DNA of 64,000 nt from NCBI GenBank assembly GCA_013821425.1, contig JACDGV010000002.1:248001-312000 (forward strand), given 5' to 3'. The position numbers and the translations under genes were made by a program. Shown piece after piece: positions 43,645 to 53,100 of this stretch. Below the pieces are notes generated by a model. The model saw only the letters and a program-made list of their open reading frames with translations. It searched no databases and was not told the origin of the DNA. The number at the start of each line of letters is the position of its first letter. The stretch's first letter is position 1. Origin of the DNA: Nitrosospira sp. (lineage in GTDB: Bacteria; Pseudomonadota; Gammaproteobacteria; Burkholderiales; Nitrosomonadaceae).

Positions 43645-44352
43645 CTAAAGCAGGGATAAACCACTTCCGGCTAGCGCGGTCAGCAAAACGACCTTCCATG
43701 GCGAGGCTTTCCATGCAGGATGAAAAAACTCAGCAATGCAAATAATGCTTTGGGCCTGGAAAGCCCGACGCTCAAATGACCGGCATCGGTTATCCGCAAA
43801 TTCCTGCAAAGCCACAGCCCACCGACGGCGCCCGAGATGATTGCGCAGATTTGCCCGAGAGCCGTCGGCAAGAAGACCACTATCAGTACGGAGCCAACGG
43901 CAATGGCGGCGCGCTCGCGATCGGGGCAAAGATTGCGCGCCATGCCCCAGACGGCCTGTGCAACGACGGCCACGGCAACAAGCTTCAGGCCATGAATAAT
44001 GCCTTGCCCGAGCGACCCGCCAAAGGCAGACGGTGTAGGCGAAGGCAAGCAACAACAGCACGGAAGGCAGCGTGAAAGCGGCCCAAGCAATCAGGGCGCC
44101 CCCAAATCCCCCTCTCAACAGTTCTAGCGCAAAGCCCACCTGACTGCTGGCGGGACCCGGCAAAAACTGGCATAACGCGACGAGATCGGCGTAAGCCGGC
44201 TCGCTTATCCATTTGCGCCGCGTGACCAGCTCATCGCGGAAATATCCCAGGTGGTCAACAGGCCCGCCGAAAGAGGTGAGCCCCAGTTTCAGGAGGGCGC
44301 GCAGGATCTCGCGCCAGTTCCGGTTTGCGCGGACATGCCCTGCTTCCGTCAC
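43645..44352 (-). pseudogene. Broken chromate transporter (ChrA, first half)
   Basis: The first frame gives LKLGLTSFGGPVDHLGYFRDEL, ALCQFLPGPASSQVGFAL and FTLPSVLLLLAFAYTV, the conserved start of ChrA. It then fails near 44030, where the neighbouring frame continues LGQGIIHGLKLVAVAVVAQAVWG, CPDRERAAIAVGSVLIV and LPTALGQICAIISG. Only the first CHR domain exists and the gene ends about 43700, so at least one frameshift and loss of the second half. Chromate export is not possible from this remnant. Confidence 0.75.
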
Positions 44353-44376
44353 CCTTTTGAGACCGTATTACGCGTA

Positions 44377-46083
44377 TTACGAGCTGCACGACAGCGCTGA
44401 GCACCCCGCCTTATGGCGGGCCCATTCGGGACGCCTGTCAGCCAGAACATCGTGCTCCGGTTGCTCGTCGTAGGGGTTTTTCAGCACGTGCATGATCCGT
44501 TCCAGGACAGACGCATCACCCTGCTCCAGTGCGTCGATTGCCTGCTGCGCCAGGTAATTGCGCAGGACATACTTGGGATTGGCGCACCGCATCCGCTCCA
44601 GGCGTGATTGCGCCGGCGCCCCGTCGAGGGCAGCCCGCGCAATATATCGGCGTAACCAGCCAGCCAGCAGGCCCAGATGCGGGGACGCGAATGCCTGCTG
44701 CTCATCGTAGAATGCCCGGCGCAGGAAGCCGGCCAGTGCTGCGTCGTCATGCAGGGTGGCGCCATCCCCAGCGCGCATATCCACAGGAACATCCATCAGG
44801 CCATGAAAGAAGAGCGTCATGTCCGTCTCAACCTCCTGTAGCAGAGCGAACAGGTCACTCAAAAGGGCGTTATCACTCTCGCCCTCCAGCGAAACAAGGC
44901 CAAGCTTGTCAGCCAGCATCCCCTGCCATGTCTGCTGGAAGGTATCGACGAAAATGCCCAGCCCGCGTTCCAGCGCGGCGTCGTCATCGACCAGCGGAGC
45001 GAGCGCGCCGGCCAGACGGGTCAGGTTCCAGTGCGCGACGTCGGCCTGGTTACCGAAGCAATAGCGCCGCCCCTGGGCATCGGTCGTGTTAGGGGTCCAC
45101 TGTAAATCGAAACCCTCCAGCCAGCCATAGGGACCATAGTCAATGGTCAGCCCGAGTATGGACATATTATCGGTGTTCATAACGCCATGGACAAAGCCCG
45201 CGCGCATCCAGTGCGCCATTAGCGTGCCGGTACGCCGGCAGATTTCTTCAAACCAGCGGGCGTAGGTCGATTTATCCGTAATCGAGGGCGCGGAAGAGAT
45301 GTGAGATGCCGCAGTGGACGGCGGGGAGAACTCGGGGAAATGTTGCGATATAACGTAATCCGCCAGCCGCCTGAGCGTTTCCAGCTCCCCGTGCGCCGTC
45401 AGTATCTCGAAGTTGCCGAAGCGGACGAACGATGGCGCGACACGGCAGACAATGGCACCCGTTTCCGGCTGCGGGTTGCCATCGTAGAACATATCCCGCA
45501 CCACCGACTCTCCAGTGGCGACAAGACTCAGGGCACGGGTAGTCGGAATACCCAGATAATACATGGCTTCGCTGCACAGGAATTCGCGCACCGAGGAGCG
45601 AAGCACCGCGCGGCCATCCGCTGTGCGAGAGTACGGGGTTTTGCCCGCGCCCTTCAGTTGCAACTCGCGGCTGATACCATCCGGACCGATTACTTCGCCC
45701 AGAGTGATCGCCCGTCCATCGCCCAGCTGCCCCGCCCAGTGGCCGAACTGGTGCCCTCCGTAACGCGCTGCATAGGGCTTCATGCCGGGAAGGACGCGGT
45801 TGCCGCCGAGCACCTCCACAGCTGGGCCGGTCAGCGAATCGGGGCGCGCTGCGCCAAGCATCTCCCCAACGGGACCGGCCCAGGCCAGTAGCTTTGGCGC
45901 TCGCACCGGAGTAGGATGGACAAGCGTATAGCAGGCATTGCGCACTTGGCGCGGCACGTTTGTGGTCTCCGTATCGCCGGGCAGCTCCCGCACGAAACTA
46001 TTGTCGAAGGGTAAGTCGCAGAGAGCAGGGAGCGCGGAGATTGGAACGTGCTGCCTGGCGTTGCCCTGATTCTTCAGATTCAT
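44377..46083 (-). CDS. selO: SelO/YdiU protein adenylyltransferase
   Basis: 568 residues, the pseudokinase-fold AMPylator that transfers AMP to hydroxyls of proteins and is linked to redox stress. Signatures: RYGGHQFGHWAGQLGDGRAI, ELQLKGAGKTPYSR, DGRAVLRSSVREFLCSEAM, HGVMNTDNMSILG (catalytic Asp/Asn) and the conserved C-terminal end KAGCSALSCSS with the Cys pair that in eukaryotes includes selenocysteine. Length is normal (about 480-570). Divergently transcribed from the small gene at 46159. Confidence 0.92.
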   Translation of the reverse strand: MNLKNQGNARQHVPISALPALCDLPFDNSFVRELPGDTETTNVPRQVRNACYTLVHPTPVRAPKLLAWAGPVGEMLGAARPDSLTGPAVEVLGGNRVLPGMKPYAARYGGHQFGHWAGQLGDGRAITLGEVIGPDGISRELQLKGAGKTPYSRTADGRAVLRSSVREFLCSEAMYYLGIPTTRALSLVATGESVVRDMFYDGNPQPETGAIVCRVAPSFVRFGNFEILTAHGELETLRRLADYVISQHFPEFSPPSTAASHISSAPSITDKSTYARWFEEICRRTGTLMAHWMRAGFVHGVMNTDNMSILGLTIDYGPYGWLEGFDLQWTPNTTDAQGRRYCFGNQADVAHWNLTRLAGALAPLVDDDAALERGLGIFVDTFQQTWQGMLADKLGLVSLEGESDNALLSDLFALLQEVETDMTLFFHGLMDVPVDMRAGDGATLHDDAALAGFLRRAFYDEQQAFASPHLGLLAGWLRRYIARAALDGAPAQSRLERMRCANPKYVLRNYLAQQAIDALEQGDASVLERIMHVLKNPYDEQPEHDVLADRRPEWARHKAGCSALSCSS

Positions 46084-46158
46084 TTTATTTGATCAGTATG
46101 GAGTGGAAGTTGATTGACACCTGCCCATGGCAGACCCGAATATATTTAAAGGCCAAAA

Positions 46159-46413
46159 ATGGCAAAGCTGAGTGACTACGTTAAAACGGCTGCAGACCAG
46201 TACGTGCAGGAACGGGGAGATACCGAGCTCTGCCCCCGCTGGATTGCAGAATTCTTTCAGGACTGTGGAGTGCAGGATGATTATCCCCGCCAGGATCTCA
46301 TCGCTTTCGCAGACATGGTGCAGAAAGAGTTAATCAAAAAATACGAGCAGGCCGCCAAAAAAGCCGATCTTCAACTGGATAAAATGATGGCGAAGCTTTC
46401 GCGCAAGCCCTAA
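46159..46413 (+). CDS. Small protein of unknown function
   Basis: 84 residues, cytosolic, helical, with a Cys pair (Cys25 and Cys36: ELCPRW and DCGVQD) and a Lys-rich C-terminal helix. No recognised family. AAAGG lies 6 bp before the ATG. Divergent from selO with only about 75 bp between starts, so the promoters would share this region. Confidence 0.6.
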   Translation: MAKLSDYVKTAADQYVQERGDTELCPRWIAEFFQDCGVQDDYPRQDLIAFADMVQKELIKKYEQAAKKADLQLDKMMAKLSRKP

Positions 46414-46529
46414 TTCTCGAGTATTGCCGGGCTAGTGCTACTGGCCGACGTTTATCGCATCGTTCATCGCCTAAAGCCGTTCAAATCAGGGACTCAGCCC
46501 CGGCAATAATAGTTGGACGCCCTGAAAGA

Positions 46530-47066
46530 TTATTGCGGAGGCGGCGGCGGAGGATTTCCGGGCGGGGGCGGCGGCGTTGTACTATCCGGTAAAGGCCGGG
46601 ATGAGACCCCGGGCTCCTGACTGCGAGAGCTATCCATGATCTGGCCGGATACAGGAACACGATGGCCTTTGCCGTACATGCACTGCGTATAGCCCATGTC
46701 ATAACGTTGCTGGCTGATGTTCCCTGAAGACCTTGCAGTGCCTGTTCCCATCAGTCCTCCCAGCAAGAGGCCGCTGCCGGCACCGATGGCAGCACCGCTT
46801 GCTCCGCCGAAAGCACCCCCCGTCGCAGCGCCGACGCCTGTGCCCACCGCCGCAGTTCCCAGGCCGCTTAATATTGAGGCTCTGCTGGGAGTCTGTCCTC
46901 TAACCTGTTCACTCGCATATTGTCTGCAGTACGAATCATCGTCACGAAACTCATCGAAAGTTTTGCCGGATCCCGGAAGGGCCATCACACCAGGGCCGCT
47001 CGGTATTGTCGCGCATGAAGCCAATCCAAACGCCATTAGTAAAGAGACCGATCTGTATGCGCGCAT
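46530..47066 (-). CDS. Glycine-zipper lipoprotein
   Basis: 178 residues: lipobox LASC (Cys about 18) after a short signal peptide, then a DEFRDDDSYCRQYASEQV segment with a further Cys, a glycine zipper (LGTAAVGTGVGAATGGAFGG, then GAAIGAGSGLLLGGLMG) that can pass through or oligomerise in membranes, and a Pro-rich tail of Pro runs. Such proteins sit in the outer membrane and often affect envelope integrity. AGAGGGG lies 5 bp before ATG 47066; the longer frame from 47126 would place that site inside the gene. It follows 47086-47625, 19 bp downstream. Confidence 0.75.
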   Translation of the reverse strand: MRAYRSVSLLMAFGLASCATIPSGPGVMALPGSGKTFDEFRDDDSYCRQYASEQVRGQTPSRASILSGLGTAAVGTGVGAATGGAFGGASGAAIGAGSGLLLGGLMGTGTARSSGNISQQRYDMGYTQCMYGKGHRVPVSGQIMDSSRSQEPGVSSRPLPDSTTPPPPPGNPPPPPPQ

Positions 47067-47085
47067 ATTACCCCTCTTGATTGAT

Positions 47086-47625
47086 TTAGTTGGTTGCTGG
47101 CTGCGGAGCCACTCGCAGCCAGCCATCCGGGCATTTCTTCACGTATGGGTAGTATCCTTCCGGGTTTCTACAATAGTGCCAGTAGTTTGCTGCACTCTGC
47201 GAGGGTGATGGGGGTTGGACAGCCTGTTGCCGCTCTATGTAGACCGGGGGCGTAACGGGCACGGCAATAACAGGAGGATACGAGTAATACGGCGCGTAAT
47301 AAGGAGCGCCAAAACCATAACCTCCATAACCTCCATAACCTCCATAACCCCTATACCCGAACCCGCCACCATAATAACCCAGGCCAATGCCATATCCGCT
47401 ACCAAAGCCGAAACCAGGATAGCCGCCGCCATAGAAAATCCCGCTCACGTGGTGATGACCGGCGTGGTGATGGTGATGACCCCCGTGATGATGGCCCCCA
47501 TGATGATCCCCGCCATGATGATCGTGACCACCACCATCGTGGTGATTCCCATCGCCTGCCCTTGCGGGACCCATGTAGAGCGACCCGAGCAGAAAGAAAA
47601 TCAGGTAAACAAGTTTCCTTTGCAT
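47086..47625 (-). CDS. His-rich, Gly/Tyr-rich exported protein
   Basis: 179 residues: signal peptide ending at ARAG (about 23), a His-Gly-Asp block (residues 27-62, more than 20 His), a Gly/Tyr block (YGGGYPGFGFGSGYGIGLGY and YRGYGGYGGYGGYGFGAPYY), a Pro-rich part, and a C-terminal domain NYWHYCRNPEGYYPYVKKC with two Cys near CPDGWLRV. Likely periplasmic metal (Zn, Cu, Ni) buffering and/or surface interaction; inferred from composition. CAGGAG lies 5 bp before the ATG. Probably co-transcribed with the glycine-zipper lipoprotein. Confidence 0.75.
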   Translation of the reverse strand: MQRKLVYLIFFLLGSLYMGPARAGDGNHHDGGGHDHHGGDHHGGHHHGGHHHHHAGHHHVSGIFYGGGYPGFGFGSGYGIGLGYYGGGFGYRGYGGYGGYGGYGFGAPYYAPYYSYPPVIAVPVTPPVYIERQQAVQPPSPSQSAANYWHYCRNPEGYYPYVKKCPDGWLRVAPQPATN

Positions 47626-47978
47626 ATACTCCTGTACTTCACCATTTCACCTGCGGGACTATGAAGCCTGATGCGCTCAAAATTTTGCTGCGCGCCTTTT
47701 GCTCCCCTTTGCTCCGGAATGCTAACATTAGATTGCCAACTTGCGGCGGCGTTCCATTTGATCCGGGAAAACCATGTTATTTCATAGTATCGCAGGTACG
47801 GATCAGAAGGTGCGAATCGGAAAAGGCCCTCCCTTCCGCCCCAACCGCCTCGATGGACGGAGTCGGGGTTCCGGCGTTCCCTGGTGGAATTCGGCAGTCT
47901 GGACCGAAGTAGTATGTGACTCCGACATGGCTCAGGTATTTGGAACAGAGGATAACGCGAGAGACGACCGGATAAGAC
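47626..47978. other. Intergenic, no gene seen
   Basis: 353 bp between divergent genes (His-rich protein, small ORF before egtB). Frames on both strands are short and unsupported. Promoters of both units must lie here; no operator recognised. Confidence 0.45.
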
Positions 47979-48287
47979 ATGCACATGATCCAGCTTTTGC
48001 TGCCACTCTGGAGCAATGACGGCGAACGATTACCGCACGCACTTTTTGAGCAGGTCCGGGACGAACTCACGGGGCGCTATGGCGGTCTGACAGCCTACGC
48101 ACGGACACCGGCAAGCGGGCTGTGGCGCCAACAGGGCGGCGAGACCGTCCACGACGACATCGTCGTCTACGAAGTCATGGCGGACGGCCTTGATGTGGAA
48201 TGGTGGGTTAGCTACCGTACTGAACTGGAGAAGCGCTTCAGGCAGGATCAGTTGGTGGTAAGAGCCCACAAAATTCGCGTCTTGTAA
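47979..48287 (+). CDS. Small conserved-looking protein upstream of egtB
   Basis: 102 residues, cytosolic; sequence MHMIQLLLPLWSNDGERLPH with a pattern of alternating beta strands and a C-terminal RKRF-like part (RTELEKRFRQDQLVV). No recognised family. It lies 137 bp before egtB in the same direction and may belong to its operon. A start at the second Met (47985) is equally possible. Confidence 0.6.
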   Translation: MHMIQLLLPLWSNDGERLPHALFEQVRDELTGRYGGLTAYARTPASGLWRQQGGETVHDDIVVYEVMADGLDVEWWVSYRTELEKRFRQDQLVVRAHKIRVL

Positions 48288-48424
48288 TTGGCAGCCCATG
48301 ATTGCGGCCGGTGAACAGAGCGGCCGACCGGCGACCGCGCCAAGTCATGCAGGTGCCCGATCGGTTATTACGGCCAAGGGCCTTGCCCCTGGCAGTTTCC
48401 CTCTTGCCCTTCAGGAAAAGGACC

Positions 48425-49723
48425 ATGACATCTTCTTCACTATTTGCGAACTACACTTCGATACGCGCGCGTACGCTGGAACTCATCGAGCCTCTGAATG
48501 GCGAGGACTGCTGCGTACAGTCGATGCCGGAAGCAAGCCCGGTAAAATGGCACCTGGGCCATATTGCCTGGTTCTTTGAAACCTTTGTGCTTCAGCATTA
48601 CGAAAAGCCTTTCAAACCTTTTCACCAGGCCTTTCAAACGATGTTCAGTTCCTACAATGCATCCGGTCAGACCCATCCGGACCCGCTGCGCGGCCTGTTC
48701 ACCCGGCCTTCCCTGTCCGTGGTGCGGGACTATTGCCGCAACGTGGACGAGCGCATCGCCCAGGTCCTGAATGGCAAGGCGGAAGACAAGATGTTGCGTA
48801 TGCTGACCGTCCTTGGCATGAATCACGAGCAACAGCATCAGGAACTCATCCTCACCGATATCAAGCACCTGCTGTCACAAAATCCGCTCAACCCGAGTTA
48901 TGCCGGAGATACCGCAGCCGTGACGCCGGCCGTGTCCAGCGCCACCCCTCCCCCGCTGGAATGGCGCCGCTTCGAAGGCGGCCTGGTGGAGATCGGATAC
49001 AAGGGAGAGGAATTCAGCTACGATAACGAGTCGCCCCGGCACAAGCAATACCTGCAACCCTACCACCTTGCATCGCGCCTCGTCACGAATGGGGAATATC
49101 TTGAATTCATGGAAGCGGGAGGTTACGACGATCCCGCGATCTGGTTCTCGGAAGGGTGGGACTGGATAAAAGACAACGGGCGTGAGCATCCGCTGTACTG
49201 GCGCCGCGATAAGAGCGGCTGGCAGGAATTCACGCTCAGCGGACTGGGCCCGCTGGACCCGGCGTTGCCGGCTGTTCACATGTCATTATACGAAGCCGAG
49301 GCCTATGCGCGGTGGGCGGATGCAAGGCTTCCCACCGAGGCCGAATGGGAGCACGCCGCCTCTCAGCAGGAAATAGAAGGCTGTTTTGCCGACAATAACC
49401 GCTTTCATCCCTCCGTCGCTGGGGCCGTCAATAACGCCGGCCCCGTCCAACTTTACGGCGATGCTTGGGAATGGACGCAGTCGAGTTATTCGCCTTACCC
49501 CGGCTATAACCCGGCGAAACCGAACGACCACCAGCCCATGTCCATTGTCTGGGATGAAGCGGTGGGCGAATACAACAGCAGGTCAATGGTGAACCAGTAT
49601 GTATTGAGGGGCGGATCGTGCGCCATTCCCCGGGAGCGAATTCGCGCCAGTTTCCGCAACTTCTTCCCGGCAAGCACGTGCTGGCAGTTCTCGGGCATCC
49701 GTCTTGCGCGCGATGCGAACTGA
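48425..49723 (+). CDS. egtB: EgtB-type sulfoxide synthase (ergothioneine pathway)
   Basis: 432 residues. EgtB joins an L-cysteine or gamma-glutamylcysteine thiol to the imidazole of hercynine, using non-haem iron and O2. The iron ligands match the family: His46 (HLGHIAWF) with His134 and His138 (NHEQQHQE). The C-terminal FGE/sulfatase-modifying-like domain includes EWTQSSYSPYP and RGGSCAIPRERIRASFRNF. AGGAAAAGG lies just before ATG 48425; the longer frame has an Arg-rich head and no ribosome site. No egtD methyltransferase or egtC lies beside it, so the substrate type cannot be set from context. Confidence 0.88.
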   Translation: MTSSSLFANYTSIRARTLELIEPLNGEDCCVQSMPEASPVKWHLGHIAWFFETFVLQHYEKPFKPFHQAFQTMFSSYNASGQTHPDPLRGLFTRPSLSVVRDYCRNVDERIAQVLNGKAEDKMLRMLTVLGMNHEQQHQELILTDIKHLLSQNPLNPSYAGDTAAVTPAVSSATPPPLEWRRFEGGLVEIGYKGEEFSYDNESPRHKQYLQPYHLASRLVTNGEYLEFMEAGGYDDPAIWFSEGWDWIKDNGREHPLYWRRDKSGWQEFTLSGLGPLDPALPAVHMSLYEAEAYARWADARLPTEAEWEHAASQQEIEGCFADNNRFHPSVAGAVNNAGPVQLYGDAWEWTQSSYSPYPGYNPAKPNDHQPMSIVWDEAVGEYNSRSMVNQYVLRGGSCAIPRERIRASFRNFFPASTCWQFSGIRLARDAN

Positions 49724-49753
49724 TATCCGTTGAACTGCGCAAATAAGGCATAA

Positions 49754-50419
49754 ATGATCAATCCTTCCCGAACCCTTGTTTTCATCGCCCTTTGCGCGGC
49801 CTGCACGGGATGGCTGACAGGTTGTACTGTGACGGGTAAGACGACCCAGTCGCAACGAACGACCATAGAGCAGCTCCTCATCAGCCAGTCAGTACAACGC
49901 AGCCTTGCCCAGGCACCGGAAGGCTTGATACCCGTCCCTCCCGGCTCCGGCGTGATGCTGGATACCTCGGCTATTGCCGTCGCCACGGGAACCAGTTCGG
50001 ACCAGAAGCTCATGCAGCAAATGGTAACGGGCTGGCTCGGGTACCATGGATATGCGGTTCAGGATGACGAGCGGAACGCGACGCATCGCATCAACGTGAT
50101 CGTGGGAGCGTTGGGGACGGAAACCGGGGGCAGTTTTTTTGGAATGCCGGCGTCGAGCAGCCAGGTCATTCCCATCTCCCTTCCGGAAATGGCGCTTTAC
50201 AAGGCCCAGTATCAGACCGGGTATGTCAGGTTCTACATGGATATTTTTGAACTGCCGTCAGGCAGGCTTATCCACTCGACCCCTACTTTCCTGGCCGAGT
50301 CCTATTACAACAACCATACCGTTCTGTTTTTCATTTCATTTGCCCAGACAGATATTGAACAACCGCCCCAGTTGGGTACCTTTCGCGAGCAACGCAAGAT
50401 GGAGAACCGGGTGGAGTAA
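49754..50419 (+). CDS. Lipoprotein of unknown function
   Basis: 221 residues: lipobox LTGC (Cys about 24), then a domain with SVQRSLAQAPEGLIPVPPG, DQKLMQQMVTGWLGYHGYAV, GSFFGMPASSSQVIPISLPE and a Phe-rich C-terminal part (YNNHTVLFFISFAQTDI). Probably outer membrane or periplasm; family not recognised. 30 bp after egtB in the same direction, so likely co-transcribed, though no functional link is visible. Confidence 0.7.
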   Translation: MINPSRTLVFIALCAACTGWLTGCTVTGKTTQSQRTTIEQLLISQSVQRSLAQAPEGLIPVPPGSGVMLDTSAIAVATGTSSDQKLMQQMVTGWLGYHGYAVQDDERNATHRINVIVGALGTETGGSFFGMPASSSQVIPISLPEMALYKAQYQTGYVRFYMDIFELPSGRLIHSTPTFLAESYYNNHTVLFFISFAQTDIEQPPQLGTFREQRKMENRVE

Positions 50420-50455
50420 GCGGCGGGAGCGGAAGAAATTCAGAGAATCCCGGCT

Positions 50456-51730
50456 TCAGGCAATCGCATCCAGCGCCTGGGATACATCCTCGATAATGTC
50501 GTCAATATGCTCTATACCCACGGATATCCGGACAAGGCCCTCCGGCACCCCGGCCGCCTTTAATTCGTCCGGGTTCAATTGCCGATGGGTTGTCGAGGCG
50601 GGATGGCACGCGAGTGACTTGGCATCGCCAATGTTCACCAGCCGCAAGATCATCTTCAACGCATCGATAAATTGACTGCCGGAGGCTGCTCCTCCCTTTA
50701 TGCCGAAGCTCAGTATGCCCGACGCTTTACCCTTGCTTATCCTGTTGCACAGGTCATGATACCTGCTGCCGGGCAATCCGGCATAATTCACCCACTCCAC
50801 TTTTGGATGTTTCTCAAGATACCCCGCGAGTTGCAGGGCGTTCTCGCAATGCCTCTCCATTCTCAGACCCAGCGTTTCCAGCCCCTGCAATATTAAAAAA
50901 GCACTGTGCGGCGACAGTGCGGCGCCGGTATTGCGTAGCGGCACGACCCGGCAGCGGCCGATATAGGCAGCCGTCTCGAATGCTTCCGTGTAGACGATAT
51001 CGTGATACGAGGGATCCGGTTCGGTCAGCAAGGGAAAGCGGTCCTTGTGTTTTACCCAATCGAATTTGCCGGAATCAACGATTATCCCGCCAACAGTCGT
51101 GCCATGCCCGCCGACATATTTCGTGAGCGAGTGCACGACGATATCTGCCCCAAATTCGAAAGGCCGGCAAAGATAAGGGGTTGAAACCGTGCTATCGACG
51201 ATAAGCGGCACGCCGTGCTTGTGGGCAATGCCGGCCAGCTTCCCGATGTCGGCAATATTTCCCGCGGGATTTCCGATGGATTCGCAAAAGACCGCGCGGG
51301 TCTTACTATCTATATTACCCTCCATGGCTTCAAAGTCGTCGTGCGACACCATGCGAACATCGATGCCTTGCCGGGGGAATGTATGGGCAAACAAATTGTA
51401 GGTGCCCCCGTAGAGCTGGCTGGTACTCACGATGTTCTCGCCCGTGCTGGCTATGCACTGGATGGCGTAGGTGATCGCCGCCATGCCCGAGGCAACGGCC
51501 AGCGCGCCGACGCCGCCCTCCATCTCCGCTATACGCTGCTCCAGCACAGCAGTAGTGGGATTCATTATTCTTGTATAGATATTCCCCGGCACCTTCAGGT
51601 CAAACAAGTCGGCGCCATGCTGGGTATTGTCGAAGGTATAGGAAGTCGTCTGGTAAATAGGGACCGCAGCGGCCCGTGTCGTGGCTTCGGATTGATACCC
51701 GTGGTGCAATGCCAGTGTTTCCAGTTTCAT
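50456..51730 (-). CDS. metY: O-acetylhomoserine sulfhydrylase
   Basis: 424 residues, PLP-dependent; makes homocysteine from O-acetylhomoserine and sulfide. Features: YQTTSYTFDN, SGMAAITYAI, VDSTVSTPYLCRPFEFGADI, the PLP Lys in VHSLTKYVGGHGT, and the long insertion of the Met17/MetY group (PLLTEPDPSYHDIVYTE). Length matches MetY rather than MetB/MetC (about 390). The start at 51730 is confirmed by LETLALHHGYQ, standard for the family. It is convergent with the lipoprotein gene and separated from the MetE-like gene by 20 kb. Confidence 0.92.
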   Translation of the reverse strand: MKLETLALHHGYQSEATTRAAAVPIYQTTSYTFDNTQHGADLFDLKVPGNIYTRIMNPTTAVLEQRIAEMEGGVGALAVASGMAAITYAIQCIASTGENIVSTSQLYGGTYNLFAHTFPRQGIDVRMVSHDDFEAMEGNIDSKTRAVFCESIGNPAGNIADIGKLAGIAHKHGVPLIVDSTVSTPYLCRPFEFGADIVVHSLTKYVGGHGTTVGGIIVDSGKFDWVKHKDRFPLLTEPDPSYHDIVYTEAFETAAYIGRCRVVPLRNTGAALSPHSAFLILQGLETLGLRMERHCENALQLAGYLEKHPKVEWVNYAGLPGSRYHDLCNRISKGKASGILSFGIKGGAASGSQFIDALKMILRLVNIGDAKSLACHPASTTHRQLNPDELKAAGVPEGLVRISVGIEHIDDIIEDVSQALDAIA

Positions 51731-51950
51731 GCCGTCCTCTCTTGCTCGTTTTGGGAACCTTGATTTTAGCCTACGTCTCCTGCCTGATAAAAGCGAGCAG
51801 TGCCGCAGGAAGGCTTCTTGATGCCGGTTTGGTTCATCTGTTGCGGGTTTCGGCTATTCGCTCCTGCCATGCGAACTGCAAACCGCGCTTTGGCAGAATA
51901 TCGGTCAAAGAGACTGTGAAACCAGGAGACTATGCGAGACGTTAAAACCA

Positions 51951-52985
51951 TTAAAACGGAGTCAGAAAGGACACGCCGCTGGCTCCTACCGCCGACCCGT
52001 TCTCAAGGCGCCGGGCAAACCGGCTTCCTTCCGTTTCGCTGTTATCGCCAAGCACCCGGGTCACCCTGCTCCTGTGAAAGCTCGACAGCTGTCTCCAAAA
52101 CGGAATGACGCACGCCGCCTCTCTCCCATACAACTCTCCATGCAGCTTGGGCAGCTCGTGCCAGGGAGCGGTAGGCCTGGCGTGATGCGCATTGTGATAA
52201 CCGAAATTAAGAGTAACAAGATTCAACCACGGGTGATTAACTGAAACCGGGTTGCTGAATGTATGTGATTGCTCGTAATTCTTGTCGCCCCGGCGCTTCG
52301 CGCCATCGAGGCTGTCAGCAGACGGCATGACTAGCTCATAGCTATGCTGAAGCGCATCCATGAACCGCAAAATCGTCAGGAATACTGCGCAGGCCAGGAG
52401 GTAACATGCATAGGCCGCTGGCGCGTGCAAAAACAGCATGAAAAGCAGGCCGAACCGCGCAGCTACAACCCCGGTCGTCCGGGGCCGCTGCTTTTTTTTC
52501 TCTTCGAAGATGAAAGGCGCGGCAACGAGGACCCCATGCATGATCAATTCGACAGCGGGAACGTACAGCCATTCCAGTATCTCTACAATTTTGAGCTGAA
52601 CGGGGTGCCGCGCAAGATATCCCCTGTAGTCAAACGCGGCGGCATCGATGTTATCGACGTGATGCCGCAGGTGCTTCGCGCGCAAATCCATAAATGTCCC
52701 ATAGCACGCGCCGGTAAGCCAGCTCAACATGCTTCCCATCCTGGCATTGTAGCCCGGCAATTTGAACAGGGCATTGTGTGCGCATTCGTGAATCATGTAC
52801 GAGGCTATGACCATGCCGTGGGCCATTGCGAACGTACCGACTGCCATCAGAACCGGATTCAGGGACAAAATAAGCGCAACTCCGCCAAAATAGGCAAGCT
52901 GACAGTAAAACAGTGCTCCTGCCCCCCGAAGCAAGCCGCCCCTGTAACGGAAATGCGCTTCTTCAAATCTTCTCAACATAGCCAT
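51951..52985 (-). CDS. Membrane fatty-acid desaturase
   Basis: 344 residues with about four membrane segments. Three histidine boxes are intact: HECAHN, HLRHH (with the Val-Asp after it) and HNAHH near the C-terminus, ligating the di-iron centre of the acyl-lipid desaturase family. Delta position cannot be told. The start is ATG 52985 with AAAGG 6 bp upstream; the frame reaches back to 53090 but that would begin inside a palindromic operator. A winged-helix protein gene runs the other way from the same spacer and may regulate it. Confidence 0.88.
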   Translation of the reverse strand: MAMLRRFEEAHFRYRGGLLRGAGALFYCQLAYFGGVALILSLNPVLMAVGTFAMAHGMVIASYMIHECAHNALFKLPGYNARMGSMLSWLTGACYGTFMDLRAKHLRHHVDNIDAAAFDYRGYLARHPVQLKIVEILEWLYVPAVELIMHGVLVAAPFIFEEKKKQRPRTTGVVAARFGLLFMLFLHAPAAYACYLLACAVFLTILRFMDALQHSYELVMPSADSLDGAKRRGDKNYEQSHTFSNPVSVNHPWLNLVTLNFGYHNAHHARPTAPWHELPKLHGELYGREAACVIPFWRQLSSFHRSRVTRVLGDNSETEGSRFARRLENGSAVGASGVSFLTPF

Positions 52986-53078
52986 GTGACCTTTCCCTTT
53001 TCGTTCAAACTGCCTGCATACCTGATGATTCAAAACAAACCGCCCTTGTTCGGTCAATTCCCTTTTGGGATAATATTT

Positions 53079-53100
53079 GCAATTATACATGTAAAATTGC
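53079..53100. promoter_or_regulatory. Palindromic operator between desaturase and regulator genes
   Basis: A 22-bp inverted repeat, GCAATTATACA and TGTAAAATTGC, pairs at 10 of 11 positions with no spacer. It lies midway in the divergent region, 94 bp from the desaturase start and 89 bp from the regulator start, in a very AT-rich stretch that should also hold both promoters. Confidence 0.7.

Noticed and set aside
43407-43664. Small frames between mgtC and the chrA remnant
   Set aside because: No support beyond being open; composition not protein-like.
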